Origin: Steinernema hermaphroditum
Lineage: Eukaryota > Nematoda > Chromadorea > Rhabditida > Steinernematidae
Reading direction: 5' to 3'
Assembly (NCBI GenBank): GCA_030435675.1
Contig: CM059621.1
Coordinates: 2,170,001-2,234,000, forward strand
DNA: 64,000 nucleotides
Shown: positions 1 to 10,031 of the stretch, piece after piece
How the letters are laid out: every line of letters starts with the position of its first letter
How positions within the stretch are numbered: the first letter of the stretch is position 1
The notes under the pieces: model-generated
Databases searched by the model: none
Told to the model about the DNA's origin: nothing
Seen by the model: only the letters and a program-made list of their open reading frames with translations
Translations under genes and position numbers: made by a program

Positions 1-35
1 TGAATAGAAAAATCTACAGATGATCTGATTTGTAG

Positions 36-857
36 GTTTGCTTGTCGCGTTGCTTGCGTTTGCGGATATCTTCTGCATCGTGTCAGAGTTCCAGAATGCC
101 ACAAGGAACATACTCAAAGTGAAAAGCTACAGAACAGAGTGCTTTTGGGCTATCAGCCCATATTTGGTGATGACAGAAGTTCAGAGTCGTCTAATGTGCG
201 CCTTAGCCTTCGACCGACTCGTCGCTTTCACCTTCCCTATAGAGTCAGTTGAATACAGCGAAACAAGTCATAGATTTATTCAGATATGTCACTATGAGTA
301 CACGTGTCATCTGTCAACGCCGTGTGGACCTATGTGGGCATTGTCAGCGATGTCTGTACATTAAGTTTCTCGGTAGCTGCACTTTTGATACTACTCATCA
401 AACGTAATTATCCTCTTTTCGGGAAAACTTTCCATGTGAGTGTTTCAGTGCTAAAATCTCGTCGCGCACACTTCTCAGAATTCGAAGTCCTTAACAAGCA
501 GAAGAAACTGAGCACTTCATGTTGTGTTATGATCACAGTATTTCTGATGAGTTCGTTCGTTTCAAACATGGTGATGTTTCTGTCTAAGAAACTCAACATT
601 TCTGAGACACTGGCCGACAAACTGGATACCTACATGGTAACGTATTATGCAGGTGTATAACTGACAGAATCATTGATGTTTAGGTTGTGCCCGCCATGAT
701 TTCCTACTCACAGTCCTACTATGTCTACTTCGCCTGCAGTAGGCTCTATCGGGAAACGTTTAAGAAGCAACTCCAGTTTATCCTGCCCGGTTGGCTCGGA
801 CGAGTGCTCAATGATCCCCGTGTGACCATTGTTTCCGTAACGCCTTCGCGTTATTAA
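36..857 (+). pseudogene. Srsx-like chemoreceptor, 5'-truncated by window edge, TM4 not found
   Basis: Exon pieces of a rhodopsin-like nematode receptor. 36-about 245 encodes TM2 with the FAD aspartate and TM3 ending in DRL. About 298-636 encodes TM5 and TM6. 684-857 encodes TM7 with a Q-YYVYF-CSRLYRETF ending, typical of Srsx receptors. A 47-bp intron (637-683, gtaacg...tttag) joins the last two pieces. Seen: no reading frame between 245 and 298 can hold TM4, and no intron joins the TM3 frame to the TM5 frame without a stop. Inference: the gene is either decayed or has an exon I cannot place. TM1 lies outside the window. The Srsx call rests on the DRL and TM7 signatures; a related Class A receptor is possible. 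Confidence 0.55.
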
Positions 858-1271
858 TATATTGTTTTTGTACGTTGCTAATACACGGATCTGTATGAGT
901 TTTGGGTTTGTTAATGTAGCAGATCCTTCACTTGTGTGCACTGTGATCGGTCGGGCCAAGACGACTATTCGCTCTTTCTGAAGCTCGCTGAATGAATGGA
1001 ATGAGCGGCCGCTGTTTGCGAACGTCGCTAGTACAACTATCAAAAAGTTCCGTTGTGGCTGGTGTGGAACATAAGCCAAGCGACACATCAAGACATCTAT
1101 CTGCACCACCCGACCACCCGAACGCCGCCTTCTCAATTGAAAGAATCGCTCCAACTTTAACAAGTCTGCGCCAGCAGCCGGTCCGACGATGGGATTCCAT
1201 GTTGCCTACTGTACTTCATCACCGCGATGCTTCCAGTTTTAGCCTCTTCATCGTTCCGAAGCCTGCGTACT
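858..1271. other. Intergenic, no gene seen
   Basis: Open frames occur on both strands but they overlap each other, lack membrane or signal segments and show no credible splice structure. Nothing assignable. Confidence 0.4.
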
Positions 1272-1534
1272 TAGGATGCACCGGAACGGAAACCGGAACG
1301 AACCGGAATCATTCAGAAGATCCGGGATTCAAATCTGCCTGCGAGCAAAACTTTTTTATGTACTTTTTCCGCACGTTTTTCGGCATATTTAAATTTTGCT
1401 TACGTAAAATCAGACAATAAAACAGTTTCCAGAATGTTATGTCAAGAAAAAACGAAAATAAAAAAGTTTTGCTCGCGGGTGGATTCGAACCCTGGACCAT
1501 CTGACTGATTCTGGTTCGTTCCGGTTCCGTTCCA
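1272..1534. mobile_element. hAT-type MITE, copy 1 (3' end eroded)
   Basis: About 90% identical by eye to the complete copy at 49546-49822 and in the same orientation. It begins TAGGATGCACCGG (one G lost from TAGGG) and carries both long inverted repeats, but its outer 3' terminus (the expected GGTGCATCCCTA) is replaced by unrelated sequence after about 1534. No target duplication is visible. Each inverted repeat contains a tRNA-like GATTCGAA or GATTCAAA core. It has no coding capacity; it is a non-autonomous element. Confidence 0.8.
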
Positions 1535-2001
1535 GCACGCACCGAGTGCCGGGTAGCCTAGCGGCTGAATCCGTAGAAGGAAGCCTGAGTAGAACAGCAG
1601 CAGTCGATTAGGGTTATGGCTGTGTAACGAAAAGCATAACGTCGCAATTCAAACGGCACACCAACAAGCAGACAGCTTGATCACATTTGAGCGGAAGCAG
1701 TACCGTCCATTTTATGGGTTAAATAAATAGTTGCAGCAGGCGAACCAATATTAATCGACAAGCACATATCCGCATCCATATTTATATCCTGTCGATCTTT
1801 AACCTAGCATCAACAGTTTAAAATAGCGAACAGATGGCTTTTCTTCTTGTATTGTTTACTAGTAATATAGAGCGATTTTAATAGCAAATGATTACAAACA
1901 GCAGGTGAAGGGTATTTGTTGCAACACATGGTAAAGTAAAAATAGAGAAAATCATAGCAGTCCTCGAACGCCTTGGCTGGAAGTAGTATTATCTTGAAGC
2001 T
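1535..2001. other. Upstream region of receptor gene
   Basis: No coding signal. A tRNA-like GGGTAGCCTAGCGG stretch (about 1551-1564) follows the MITE but no cloverleaf can be built from it. Confidence 0.3.
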
Positions 2002-2946
2002 ATGTATCAAGAATCGGCAAATATCTACGTCTATTATGGCCTTACTGTTATTTGTGTCATCTTGGGAATACCGTTTTTCCACATTGCCATCTGCAAGACA
2101 CCTTCTCCACTACGAGCATACCGAAACACGATACTGAATGTGACATTTTGGCATTTCATAATAATTATTACTGTTGGAGTCTTTATTCAGCCTGCCTATG
2201 TGCCGCATGATTCCAAATCCTGCGTCAAGTTAAGGGGTGTAGCCACCTTTATTGGTGGCTATGTGAACGCTTTGTCCATATTTACATGGACAGTGGCTAT
2301 TGGCAATTTTGGATGTGCCATATTTGTATGTTTCTTCTACAGGTACATCCAAATCGCTCGCGTCAACATACCTAAGGTACTCACATCTTCGCGGTGTGTG
2401 GCCATGGCTGTAGCGCTTCATGCGAGCACATCGATTGTAGTTTGTTCTTTTACTTATTTCCTCTTATCAAATGCTTATGTTCTTGAGCAAAATGGAGTAT
2501 TCCAAATATGCATTGATATTTCTAACTATCATTTGCTGATTTATCAGGCGCTCGGAGGAGGAACAGCAATTATCATCGAAATGTTTACTGTGGGAGCATT
2601 AGCTGTGCTGACAGTGCGAACTTCCAGATCTCAAAAGGTTTTCATGTCGAAACGAAGTTGTAAGCTTCAACGACTACTGACAATAAATTTACTCATCTTG
2701 GTTATACTACCCCTTGTCTTTGATGTTGCCCCGGCTATTGGGGTTTGTGCTTGTGTTATTACCAGGTCGCCATGTTTATACGTCTTCGTTTCAATTGCAG
2801 ATCACACTCCCTTCGTCGATTTGATCCTATCTTGTGTAACCACTTTAGCCTTTGTGACCCCCTACAGAGAAGTTGTAATGCGAATAATTTTCCGTAAGAA
2901 GAACAGTGTAGATCCGGTTTCAAGTGTTGTTTCCACTATTCGCTAA
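2002..2946 (+). CDS. Intronless Srh-like seven-pass chemoreceptor
   Basis: A 314-residue, seven-helix protein in one exon. Helices lie roughly at residues 10-30 (TM1), 44-64 (TM2, with NTILNVTFWHF), 85-115 (TM3, ending FFYRYIQIAR), 132-155 (TM4), 180-205 (TM5), 224-252 (TM6) and 266-290 (TM7, ending PYREVV). The KTPSPLRAYRN loop before TM2, the LNxxFWH motif and the PYR ending are characteristic of the Str superfamily, closest to Srh. Such receptors act in the ciliary membrane of chemosensory neurons. An AATAAA lies just after the stop, near 2965. Length is normal for the family. The gene has no intron, whereas most others here have several; a retrocopied origin is possible. Exact subfamily is uncertain. 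Confidence 0.85.
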   Translation: MYQESANIYVYYGLTVICVILGIPFFHIAICKTPSPLRAYRNTILNVTFWHFIIIITVGVFIQPAYVPHDSKSCVKLRGVATFIGGYVNALSIFTWTVAIGNFGCAIFVCFFYRYIQIARVNIPKVLTSSRCVAMAVALHASTSIVVCSFTYFLLSNAYVLEQNGVFQICIDISNYHLLIYQALGGGTAIIIEMFTVGALAVLTVRTSRSQKVFMSKRSCKLQRLLTINLLILVILPLVFDVAPAIGVCACVITRSPCLYVFVSIADHTPFVDLILSCVTTLAFVTPYREVVMRIIFRKKNSVDPVSSVVSTIR

Positions 2947-3100
2947 TCCGTATTGCAAAAAAATGAATAAAATTTACTGATGTTTAATGTGATATGGGCA
3001 GAGATTCTCCACGGTTCGCGATCGGTTGCAGACAGTAGACAAAATAGAGGTCCGAATGGAATCCTAACAAATGAAGCATAACACTATATCACTGAGGATG

Positions 3101-3378
3101 CGCAAGTGAGTCCGCCGACAAATGACAGCAATTGACAATTGGGATGTCTCATATATATGCCTTTTGTTCCAACCGTTCGGGGGAGCGGTGCGAGAGAACG
3201 CAGGCGATGAGAGAAAAAAAAACTTTCCTTTTTTGAGTACATTTCATGGACTGCTCGGCTAGCTTTGAGAACAAGCGATAAGGAGGCCGCTCTTAGCCCA
3301 GCAAAAGGTGCTTTGAAGAGTACTCCAAAAAGGGGTAACGCAAACATTGCTGTCAATTGCCGGCCGACTCGCTTGCGG
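3101..3378. repeat. Short inverted-repeat element with GCGGACTC subrepeats
   Basis: The left end (about 3101-3135, reading CGCAAGTGAGTCCGCC) matches the reverse complement of about 3345-3378 (CGCAAGCGAGTCGGCC) over some 34 bases with few differences. The right arm then continues into four or five imperfect copies of a TTGGCGGACT-like unit up to about 3440. A similar short palindrome occurs near 35080-35140. It looks like a small MITE or foldback element; no target duplication could be identified. Confidence 0.45.
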
Positions 3379-3695
3379 ACTCGTTGGCGGACTTCGTTGG
3401 CGGACTTGGCGGACCTCGTTGACGGACTTGCCGATTACTGCCCGTAGGACTGTTTTTGGACCTTTGCGCCTAAAGACTTTGAGACGTTTCTGTCTACAAG
3501 TTCTGGGTGGAACCCCTGCATTGAGGACATTTACAAAATAGGATGCAATCCGGTTTTCGATGTTGTGCTTTATAGTGTTGGTCGGTCTTCCGTTTTCGTT
3601 CCCTGCAAACGAGGCCATCTGATAGTACTGTCGCAATTGATGCGATCTTACATTTAAAATCATATATTGTCTCCACTGAGATAGAAGTTGTAGAT

Positions 3696-3821
3696 ATGTT
3701 TGGCGTCAGCTTCACTGCCTACACTGTTTTAATACTGCTTCTATCGGTAATTACGATACTTTATGTGTGGATCTTCTTTACTTTTACCATTAACGGTGGG
3801 GCGAACTTGAGTGGATTGTAA
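3696..3821 (+). CDS. One-pass membrane micropeptide (41 aa)
   Basis: A 41-residue ORF starting two bases after a GTTGTAG acceptor-like site. Residues 9-32 form one strongly hydrophobic helix (TVLILLLSVITILYVWIFF), followed by a short polar tail (NGGANLSGL) with no positive charge cluster. There is no cleavable-signal pattern, so a single-pass membrane protein is more likely than a secreted one. It shares the design of the other micropeptide genes here (acceptor next to ATG, one helix, short tail) but no clear sequence motif with them. It could be a random hydrophobic ORF; confidence comes mainly from the shared design. Confidence 0.4.
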   Translation: MFGVSFTAYTVLILLLSVITILYVWIFFTFTINGGANLSGL

Positions 3822-4573
3822 ACAGCGTCATCTTTAGAATATTAACGAGTGCATAGAAAGCCGAAATCTGAAAGTGATTCTAACCTGATTGACTGTAATA
3901 TTGTATACTTACGAAGCTGAGGCAGTTATAATAAAAACCGTTATAAATTCTATTTCTACATAGGTGACTAGTTGGAAATAGTTTCCCCATTCCGTAAGTT
4001 GTATAGCGTACAGATAGGACTTTCGCTGGGGGTTGTTTTCGTCGTATGTTGTAATCTTATCCGCAATGGCTTTGACCTTTTGTGGAGCTGTCAGTGAACC
4101 ATTCGAGCTGTCAGTTGATTCTGATCATGAAGTGGTATAATGCCATTGTTGTATGTTGTTCAGGTCGAAGAAGTTGATCAGATTCCCGATATATATGTGC
4201 CCCTAAAAGCAAGACTAAATGTGGATCCGTAACAACTTAGTACAGCGCTCTTTCCAGTCACTTCCTTTAATCGGGATGTTACAGATAGTGACTTCAAACC
4301 CGATTCTCGAACCGCCGAAACGAACCTAAAAGTGAACCATGTTCGATAGTCCACCCTAGCTGTTGGTTCAGCAATTCGGAAGCGTCATATTTGCCTTGAT
4401 GACGTGGCGATCAAAAGAATGATCACAAACTATTAAATATGTCCAGCGAAACAAGTTTCCAAAGTCACACAAGCACAATCTTTCTAATCCCGGAGTATCG
4501 TTCCAAAAATGGAAATTTTAAAGCCACGTCCACAACTTTGGTCTTCACTCTCCAGTAACTTTTATCGTCAAGC
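3822..4573. other. Intergenic, nothing recognised
   Basis: No ORF with credible start, splice signals or hydrophobic pattern on either strand. It presumably contains the promoter of the downstream secreted-protein gene. Confidence 0.35.
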
Positions 4574-4975
4574 ATGTCCCCGTCTCGTAGTCACCACTTC
4601 CAGCTAATAATATTTACGGCTCTGTACGCATTGCTTGCTTTCTCCCAAACAACACCCGGCCACGGAAACTGCATTACTGCTCCCGATGTTATTGCGGTGG
4701 ATACCCAGAACATGACCATATTCTTCAGAGATTCAAAAACGTTCCTTCAGACGCATCCAGGAAAGCAAGCACAGGACTGGAACCCTTACCTAATTGCAAT
4801 ACAGAATCAGATCCTCTTGAATGGGAATCTTAACACAACGACGAAGATCCATAGAACTGCTGCGGTGATCAGTTCCTACGTCGGAGACGATTTGTTCCGT
4901 GCTTTTTACCTCTATGCCATACGTCTCGACAATTGGGGCGACTATCACGATCTGCAGAGATGTGGCGGATTTTAA
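4574..4975 (+). CDS. Secreted protein, CGG-tail family, member 1
   Basis: A single-exon, 133-residue protein. Residues 1-24 form a signal peptide (polar start, then LIIFTALYALLAFSQ). The mature part has two cysteines, one near the start (GNCITA) and one at the end (QRCGGF), which could form one disulphide. NMT and NTT are possible N-glycosylation sites. It is clearly homologous to the two-exon gene at 7892-8312: both have a TP-x-G-x-C-x-TA start, LQxHPGxQAxxWxPxL, IQNxI, a WGxY motif and a terminal CGG. No known domain is recognised. The two paralogues flank a P450 gene on the opposite strand. Function unknown. Confidence 0.75.
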   Translation: MSPSRSHHFQLIIFTALYALLAFSQTTPGHGNCITAPDVIAVDTQNMTIFFRDSKTFLQTHPGKQAQDWNPYLIAIQNQILLNGNLNTTTKIHRTAAVISSYVGDDLFRAFYLYAIRLDNWGDYHDLQRCGGF

Positions 4976-5270
4976 GATCTGTTGATAATATCACATGTTC
5001 TTATGAATATTTGTGAGATATTTTTGACACCTTGCGTCCGTATATAAAACACAACACAAAACACATGAGCCTATTTTATGGACCGCACTTTAGAAATAGG
5101 CCGCCGCTTCACTGAATGGAACTTGCCAGCACAGGGCCACAGATCCTACATGATGCCATAGGACCGCGATGGTTGTCGATTGTCAGATGATGCTTTTAAT
5201 GATGCAAATTCTCTAATTCTTTGATGCGGTTAAAGCGGGTTTATTAGTTTAAAAATACACAAGAAATGTA

Positions 5271-7028
5271 TCAATCTCTCGACTGAAGTAAAAGAGGTAT
5301 ACCCATTTCAGGACAAAGGGTCAACTTGGGCAGAGGGTGATTGTCTTCCAGCTTGTGGCTTGTGGATACCTTAAATTTTCTCAATATCCACGACAGAACC
5401 ACCTTTTCTTCGTTCAACGCAAACTTCTGGCCGATGCAGTTCCTCGGCCCAGCACTGAAAGGAATGTAGTCGTATGGATGGCGTTTGGATGCATTTTCTG
5501 GTAGGAATCTGTCAGGATCGTAGCTGTCCGGATTTTCATAAACGTGCGGATTTCGATGAATGGCCACGGCGTTGATCACTACATCACAGCCTTTTGGCAA
5601 CGTTTTCCCACCGATGACAAATTCATTTCGTAAAGTTCGTTGAACCGATGGCACTGGAGGGAAAAGGCGCATAGATTCCTTGATACACCGCTCGAGATAT
5701 TTCAGTTCTTTCAGGTCTTCAACTGTAACGCTCCTATCCGAATCTCCAAATTGATCCCGAATTTCATGGTACACTTTCTCCTCGATTTCTGGGTGACAAG
5801 CCAGGCACCACAGTGTCCAGCCTATTCCGCTCGAGGTGGTGTCATGGCCTTCAAACATGAAGGTGTCAACTTCTTCACGAATGTCCTCATATGAGAGCTT
5901 GTTTTCTTTTTGGAAGGCGAGAAGCATGTCCAAGAAGGCCAGTTTTTTGTTGTCATCTTTGACCACGGATACATCGAAGTTTTCCGCTCGATTTTTGATA
6001 ACCTAAAATCCGCTCATATGCATTAAATACACATATAAATTTTACATCTTTTGTGAAGTCAGTCAAGGTCTTTACGAGTCGATCGCTTTCAAAGCCATAG
6101 CCGAACAGGTATCGTATTGGTTTCCATGCAAACCATGGCCAAACGGCGTGCTGGAATAGCAAAGTGCTGATTCTTTCGACAGCATGAACGTATTCGGAGT
6201 CCGTTGTCTGGGCGTTCATTTGTATTCCCATAGCGGCGGCTAAAAAGTCAAGTGAGCAACACTCCATTCCATCAGTAACCTACTGCAAATGATGTCTAAA
6301 GCGCAGCGCTTGATGTATGGAAACACGTCGATTTCCTTTTCTTGGTTGGCCACTTTGGTGAGCAGCTTTACAAGCACCTAAACTATAGTCAGCAATCACT
6401 GATCGCTATGTAATAGGAACCTGAGATTCCTCGTCGAAAGTGTGAATATAAGCGTCCAGCATTTTGAAGTGGAAAGTAGGGGTAAGCATCTTTCTCCTTG
6501 TCCTCCATTTATCGTCGTAGCTGCTCTATTATGAAACCAATAAACCGACCTATACTTACCTTATCAGCAATCCGCTTCCAAGCCATGGCAACAAGAATTC
6601 GTAATCGTGACCTTTCTTAATCTCCACAATATCATCGACTATATCCTGTAACTGACAATAAGCAATCAATAGTCTGCTTTCATTGTTTACCTTGACTGTT
6701 TCGCCATTCAACGGCAAAACGTACATCTTCTCTGCGAGCATGAACTTCATCATAGTGCCCCCGCTGTTCAGCACGTATCGAGAGCATTCGATCACAACGC
6801 AAAAGAAGGCTAAAGTAAGTGATTTATCAGTAAAAGCAAAATTTAACACTCACAATACGGGTCTATGTTAAAATAAGTGAGATGTCCCAGTATGGGCCAC
6901 GTTGGGTAGCCAGGAATCTGTGCAGCAAGTTCATGTTTACGGCGCCATTGACGATAACCCTCAGCTATAGCACGCCACTTGAGGGCAATTAATACAGCGA
7001 AACAAGCGAGCAGAACGGGTGTCAACAT
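5271..7028 (-). CDS. CYP4-clan cytochrome P450, complete
   Basis: Seven exons read on the minus strand: 7028-6854, 6809-6691, 6645-6560, 6523-6421, 6377-6284, 6239-6047 and 6003-5271. They join in frame to a 500-residue protein, the normal family length. Residues 1-20 are the membrane anchor, followed by the proline-rich hinge IPGYPTWPILG. Near residues 308-313 the I helix reads EGHDTT, which binds oxygen. The K-helix ExxR is ESMR (366-369). The haem-binding loop is FSAGPRNCIG with the thiolate Cys at about 446. The EVDTFMFEGHDTT signature marks the CYP4 clan (nematode CYP29/31/32/37 relatives), endoplasmic-reticulum monooxygenases often acting on fatty acids. All key residues are present, so it should be functional. 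Introns are 34-45 bp. The fourth exon starts after the AG at 6524; the AG two bases earlier would shift the frame. Confidence 0.93.
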
Positions 7029-7891
7029 GATCAGTGAAAGGGAGAGTGCTGCAAGGAGATTATATTTGTTTTTGTTATCAACAACTACACTCTAGTAGAT
7101 AAGCACCTAGTGTGGTAATCAAAAACGTGGTAGGGTAGAAAATTTCGACACATGTGTTGACAGTTTGGGATCACGGCCAAATTATTACGGCTAGATGAAG
7201 TCAGTCACAGGTGCAGCAAAGCAGCTGTGAAGATTTGCAGAAAGATGTGGGACTGCCTAAGATTGTCAGATGAGCACTCATAAATGTCTACTTTACTGTT
7301 CAATGTTTGTCATCGCTAGTGAACTTATAACCTCTAGCAAACTGGAAATAATTGTAAAGATCTTTAGTGGCTATTATCAGCTCACAATGGGTTATATTTG
7401 ACAGTTTTGTGATGCATTTCACCGTGATAACCGGGCTGAACAGTTGTCCTTAGTAACGCATCTTATTTATCTCATTCTTGAAGGTAGGTTTACGCAAGCC
7501 GTGCTGGACTAAAGCCTGATTGGCACTGAAGTGTTCGGCAAATAAGAGTCCAGTGCTGAATTATGCCAATCATTTTCCAACTGTAAAGTATTGTCGTCAT
7601 CTATTCAATCGAACTCAATGTCAATGTCTACTTTGCCATGAGGAAATCAAAGGTGAGTACATAAAGATGCATCAAATGCTCTGGACATTGTTCTCTTTTT
7701 GCAGAATGACAAATTAAAGGAGCCCGAGGAAAACATGGGTGCACAATAATATTTTCAAATATGGCAAATCATAATCGGCTTGGCTGAATTGGTTTCTGCT
7801 CGAAAACAGCATCGCCTGCGGCATCGGATGCCGATAAAGGCCTGCGATATAACAACGACAGAAGCGCTCTTCTGCAGTCCCCAATTCGGTC

Positions 7892-8312
7892 ATGATACTC
7901 TGTATTCCGCTCTGTATAACATTTCTGACTATGAGCAGTTTTGTAACGGTAAGCAGGCGATAAAGCCACACGCTAATAGTTCTAGCAGGCAACCCCTTCT
8001 GGTAGCTGCAACACTGCCTTTACTGTTGTCCTCTTACGCAACGGAAATCACTCGGTTTTCTACGACGATACAATCAAATACCTTCAAGCTCATCCAGGTC
8101 CACAAGCAACGAATTGGCGCCCGATTCTTCAACGCATACAGAATGGCATTATTCTTAGCCGCTCCACGACAGCGCCTCAAAAAATCAAGCCCATCGCTCA
8201 ACAGATCAAAACGTATATTGGCAACAGCTCGCTGCGAGCCTCCTACCTCAATCCCATCCAACTAGCGCAGTGGGGAACGTATTTTCAGTTAGTGAAATGC
8301 GGAGGAAAGTAA
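7892..8312 (+). CDS. Secreted protein, CGG-tail family, member 2 (two exons)
   Basis: Exon 1 (7892-7948) encodes a 19-residue signal peptide (MILCIPLCITFLTM...). A 40-bp intron (7949-7988, gtaagc...tagcag) follows, and exon 2 (7989-8312) encodes the rest, 126 residues in all. The mature protein matches the 4574 gene throughout: TPSGSC near the start, YLQAHPGPQA, NWRPILQRIQNGII, RASYLNPIQLAQWGTYF and a terminal KCGGK. This frame is not the longest one in the stretch; an overlapping 161-codon frame is an artefact. The homology and the clean signal-peptide exon make the model firm. Two cysteines and an NSS sequon are conserved features or near neighbours of those in member 1. No function is known. 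Confidence 0.78.
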
Positions 8313-9064
8313 GAAAATAATGAGATTGTAAAGTTCTATTGACAGGTCGTCATGCGCACTATAAACATGTTTCCGCTTATTTTCAGGGAAGTACGATGCG
8401 TGATGATGGTAACTCCGGTGGGATCATTAGTTTGGCTGATGTTACCAGTCATTTAAATTTGGTGTTTTCCACTAAATGTTGCTACGGACCGAAACGCCAC
8501 AGAACATCTGTGTCCAGAGTAGAAGTGGTCGGCTGGAGAAATGGCGCCCTCCCGTTCAGAGACCTCACATAAGACCCAGGACTAGATGGAGCGTCAGGAA
8601 GATAGACGCACCGATCTCGATATGTTCATAAGCAGCGATGACTATGCATGCGGTATAACATCATGACCGTGAAATACGATTTGAGGAGGCTGAATCCATT
8701 TCTGCCATTCTAATAACAATACCCAAAAGATGGTCAATTCCCAACCAGTTCTGTGGTTGGTACTCCAGAACAAAAGGCATTGAAGTTTAGCCTTTCCTTG
8801 GAGCACGTGTTTTTGACAAGTGCGCTGCATTAGTGAGCTTCAATTAACCGTGCACTTGAGATCTGTGATGCCTACGAGTCCGAAATCGTTGGTCCCCACT
8901 CGAAACTCGGGCTCGGACGCGATGGGTTTTGGAGCATGGAGTCCGGATTCATTTGGATTTAGGACAAAATCGGCTTCACTGCTTGCGATCTCTCGACTTT
9001 TTCTCCAGATTGTCGTTTTCTAACTCCATTTGGTATACTGTACTATAATAGGTAACTTTCAGGA
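8313..9064. other. Intergenic, nothing recognised
   Basis: Short frames only, none with signal, membrane or splice support. The last 10 bases are the acceptor-like AACTTTCAG before the next micropeptide gene. Confidence 0.35.
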
Positions 9065-9226
9065 ATGGATCAGCTGGATATAAGCACCTACCTGTTTCTG
9101 GTCTATTCCGTTGTGTTCAGCATTATGTGTATTTTACAATGGATTGCAACCATCGGACGAAACAAAAAAGTTGGCCAAATGAAGAACAGGACTTCGCTAT
9201 CCGCCCGGATTGGAGTTGTTGTGTGA
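9065..9226 (+). CDS. One-pass membrane micropeptide (53 aa)
   Basis: A 53-residue ORF beginning two bases after ACTTTCAG. Residues 8-31 are hydrophobic (TYLFLVYSVVFSIMCILQWI), followed by a basic tail (GRNKKVGQMKNR) that would lie in the cytoplasm. An AATAAA follows closely at about 9241. Acceptor next to ATG, one helix, a charged tail and a nearby poly(A) signal make a compact gene. It has no sequence match to the VPAG or MQQLEAA groups. Function unknown. Confidence 0.55.
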   Translation: MDQLDISTYLFLVYSVVFSIMCILQWIATIGRNKKVGQMKNRTSLSARIGVVV

Positions 9227-9329
9227 AATTTATAAAAGCAATAAATATATACTCTTTTCTTGTAATCCTTTTAGTTCAGCTATATCTGAGTGACACTGAT
9301 AATTGCTGAGGTTGTCGTAGTTCCAACTG

Positions 9330-9970
9330 CACAGGAAGCTCTTCATCCCCGACCACTGGCTCCGCCAAGACGCAGATTCGCTGGAAACACCGGAGATATA
9401 ATTTCACTTCATTGGCTGCACCTCTAGCGGATTCGGCGCTCCGCCCGCGCCTCCAAGAACAGCATGCCCGTGAACTGCAATGTCTGGGCCACCAGTCGAG
9501 TCTATGATGGGATCTCTTAGCTTGGCCTCAACCGAAATCAGTCTTTTCACCATTTTCGACTACGATATCGGAATCGGAATGAAGAACACTCGGCGGCCAA
9601 TGTGTCGTATTTGCTGTCTTCTGCCCATCTGCGTCTCTGAAGTCTTCGCCACCAATCGAACCGGTGACTGGATCTCTCCGTTCTCAGGAAGCCGGAGAAG
9701 CCGTCCAGCTCTAAAGTCTGAAGCGCCGCCAGGCGGAGGTAGAATTTCACATCATCTGTGCCCTGGAACTCCTGTGTATGCACCATCAGTAGAGCTTATG
9801 ATGCGATCTCTTGGCTTGCCCTCAACCGGAATCAGTTGTTGGCACTGTGTACGACTCCGATACTAGATTCAAGAATACCAGCATCTACGGTGGGATATTT
9901 GATCTCTTTGTGCCGTAATAGGTGTCTTGCACGGCCTAGTGCCGTTGAATTAAGTTATAAAACTCTGAGC
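9330..9970 (+). repeat. R1 retroelement, old degenerate copy (+)
   Basis: Related to the R1 copies at 26.9 and 62.9 kb but in the opposite orientation. The 3' end (about 9900-9965) keeps the GTGTC...GCACGGC/GCCGTTG hairpin region and an AT-rich end. Internally a segment is partly duplicated: 9480-9560 and 9770-9850 share TATGAT and GATCTCTT...CCTCAACCG. No target duplication survives. Confidence 0.5.
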
Positions 9971-10031
9971 TTGAACAACAAGCTCATCTTTGAATGGACC
10001 TTTTGTTTTATCGGATTGAAGATTATAATTA

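Noticed and set aside
1480..1500. GGATTCGAACCC as a tRNA gene
   Set aside because: It belongs to the MITE inverted repeat and has no cloverleaf.
7638..7728. Tiny spliced ORF (MRKSK + NDKLKEPEENMGAQ)
   Set aside because: Good splice sites but only 19 codons, no upstream frame and no paralogue.
7714..8265. A 161-codon forward frame and two reverse frames
   Set aside because: They overlap the spliced 7892-8312 gene in the wrong frame; homology supports the spliced model.
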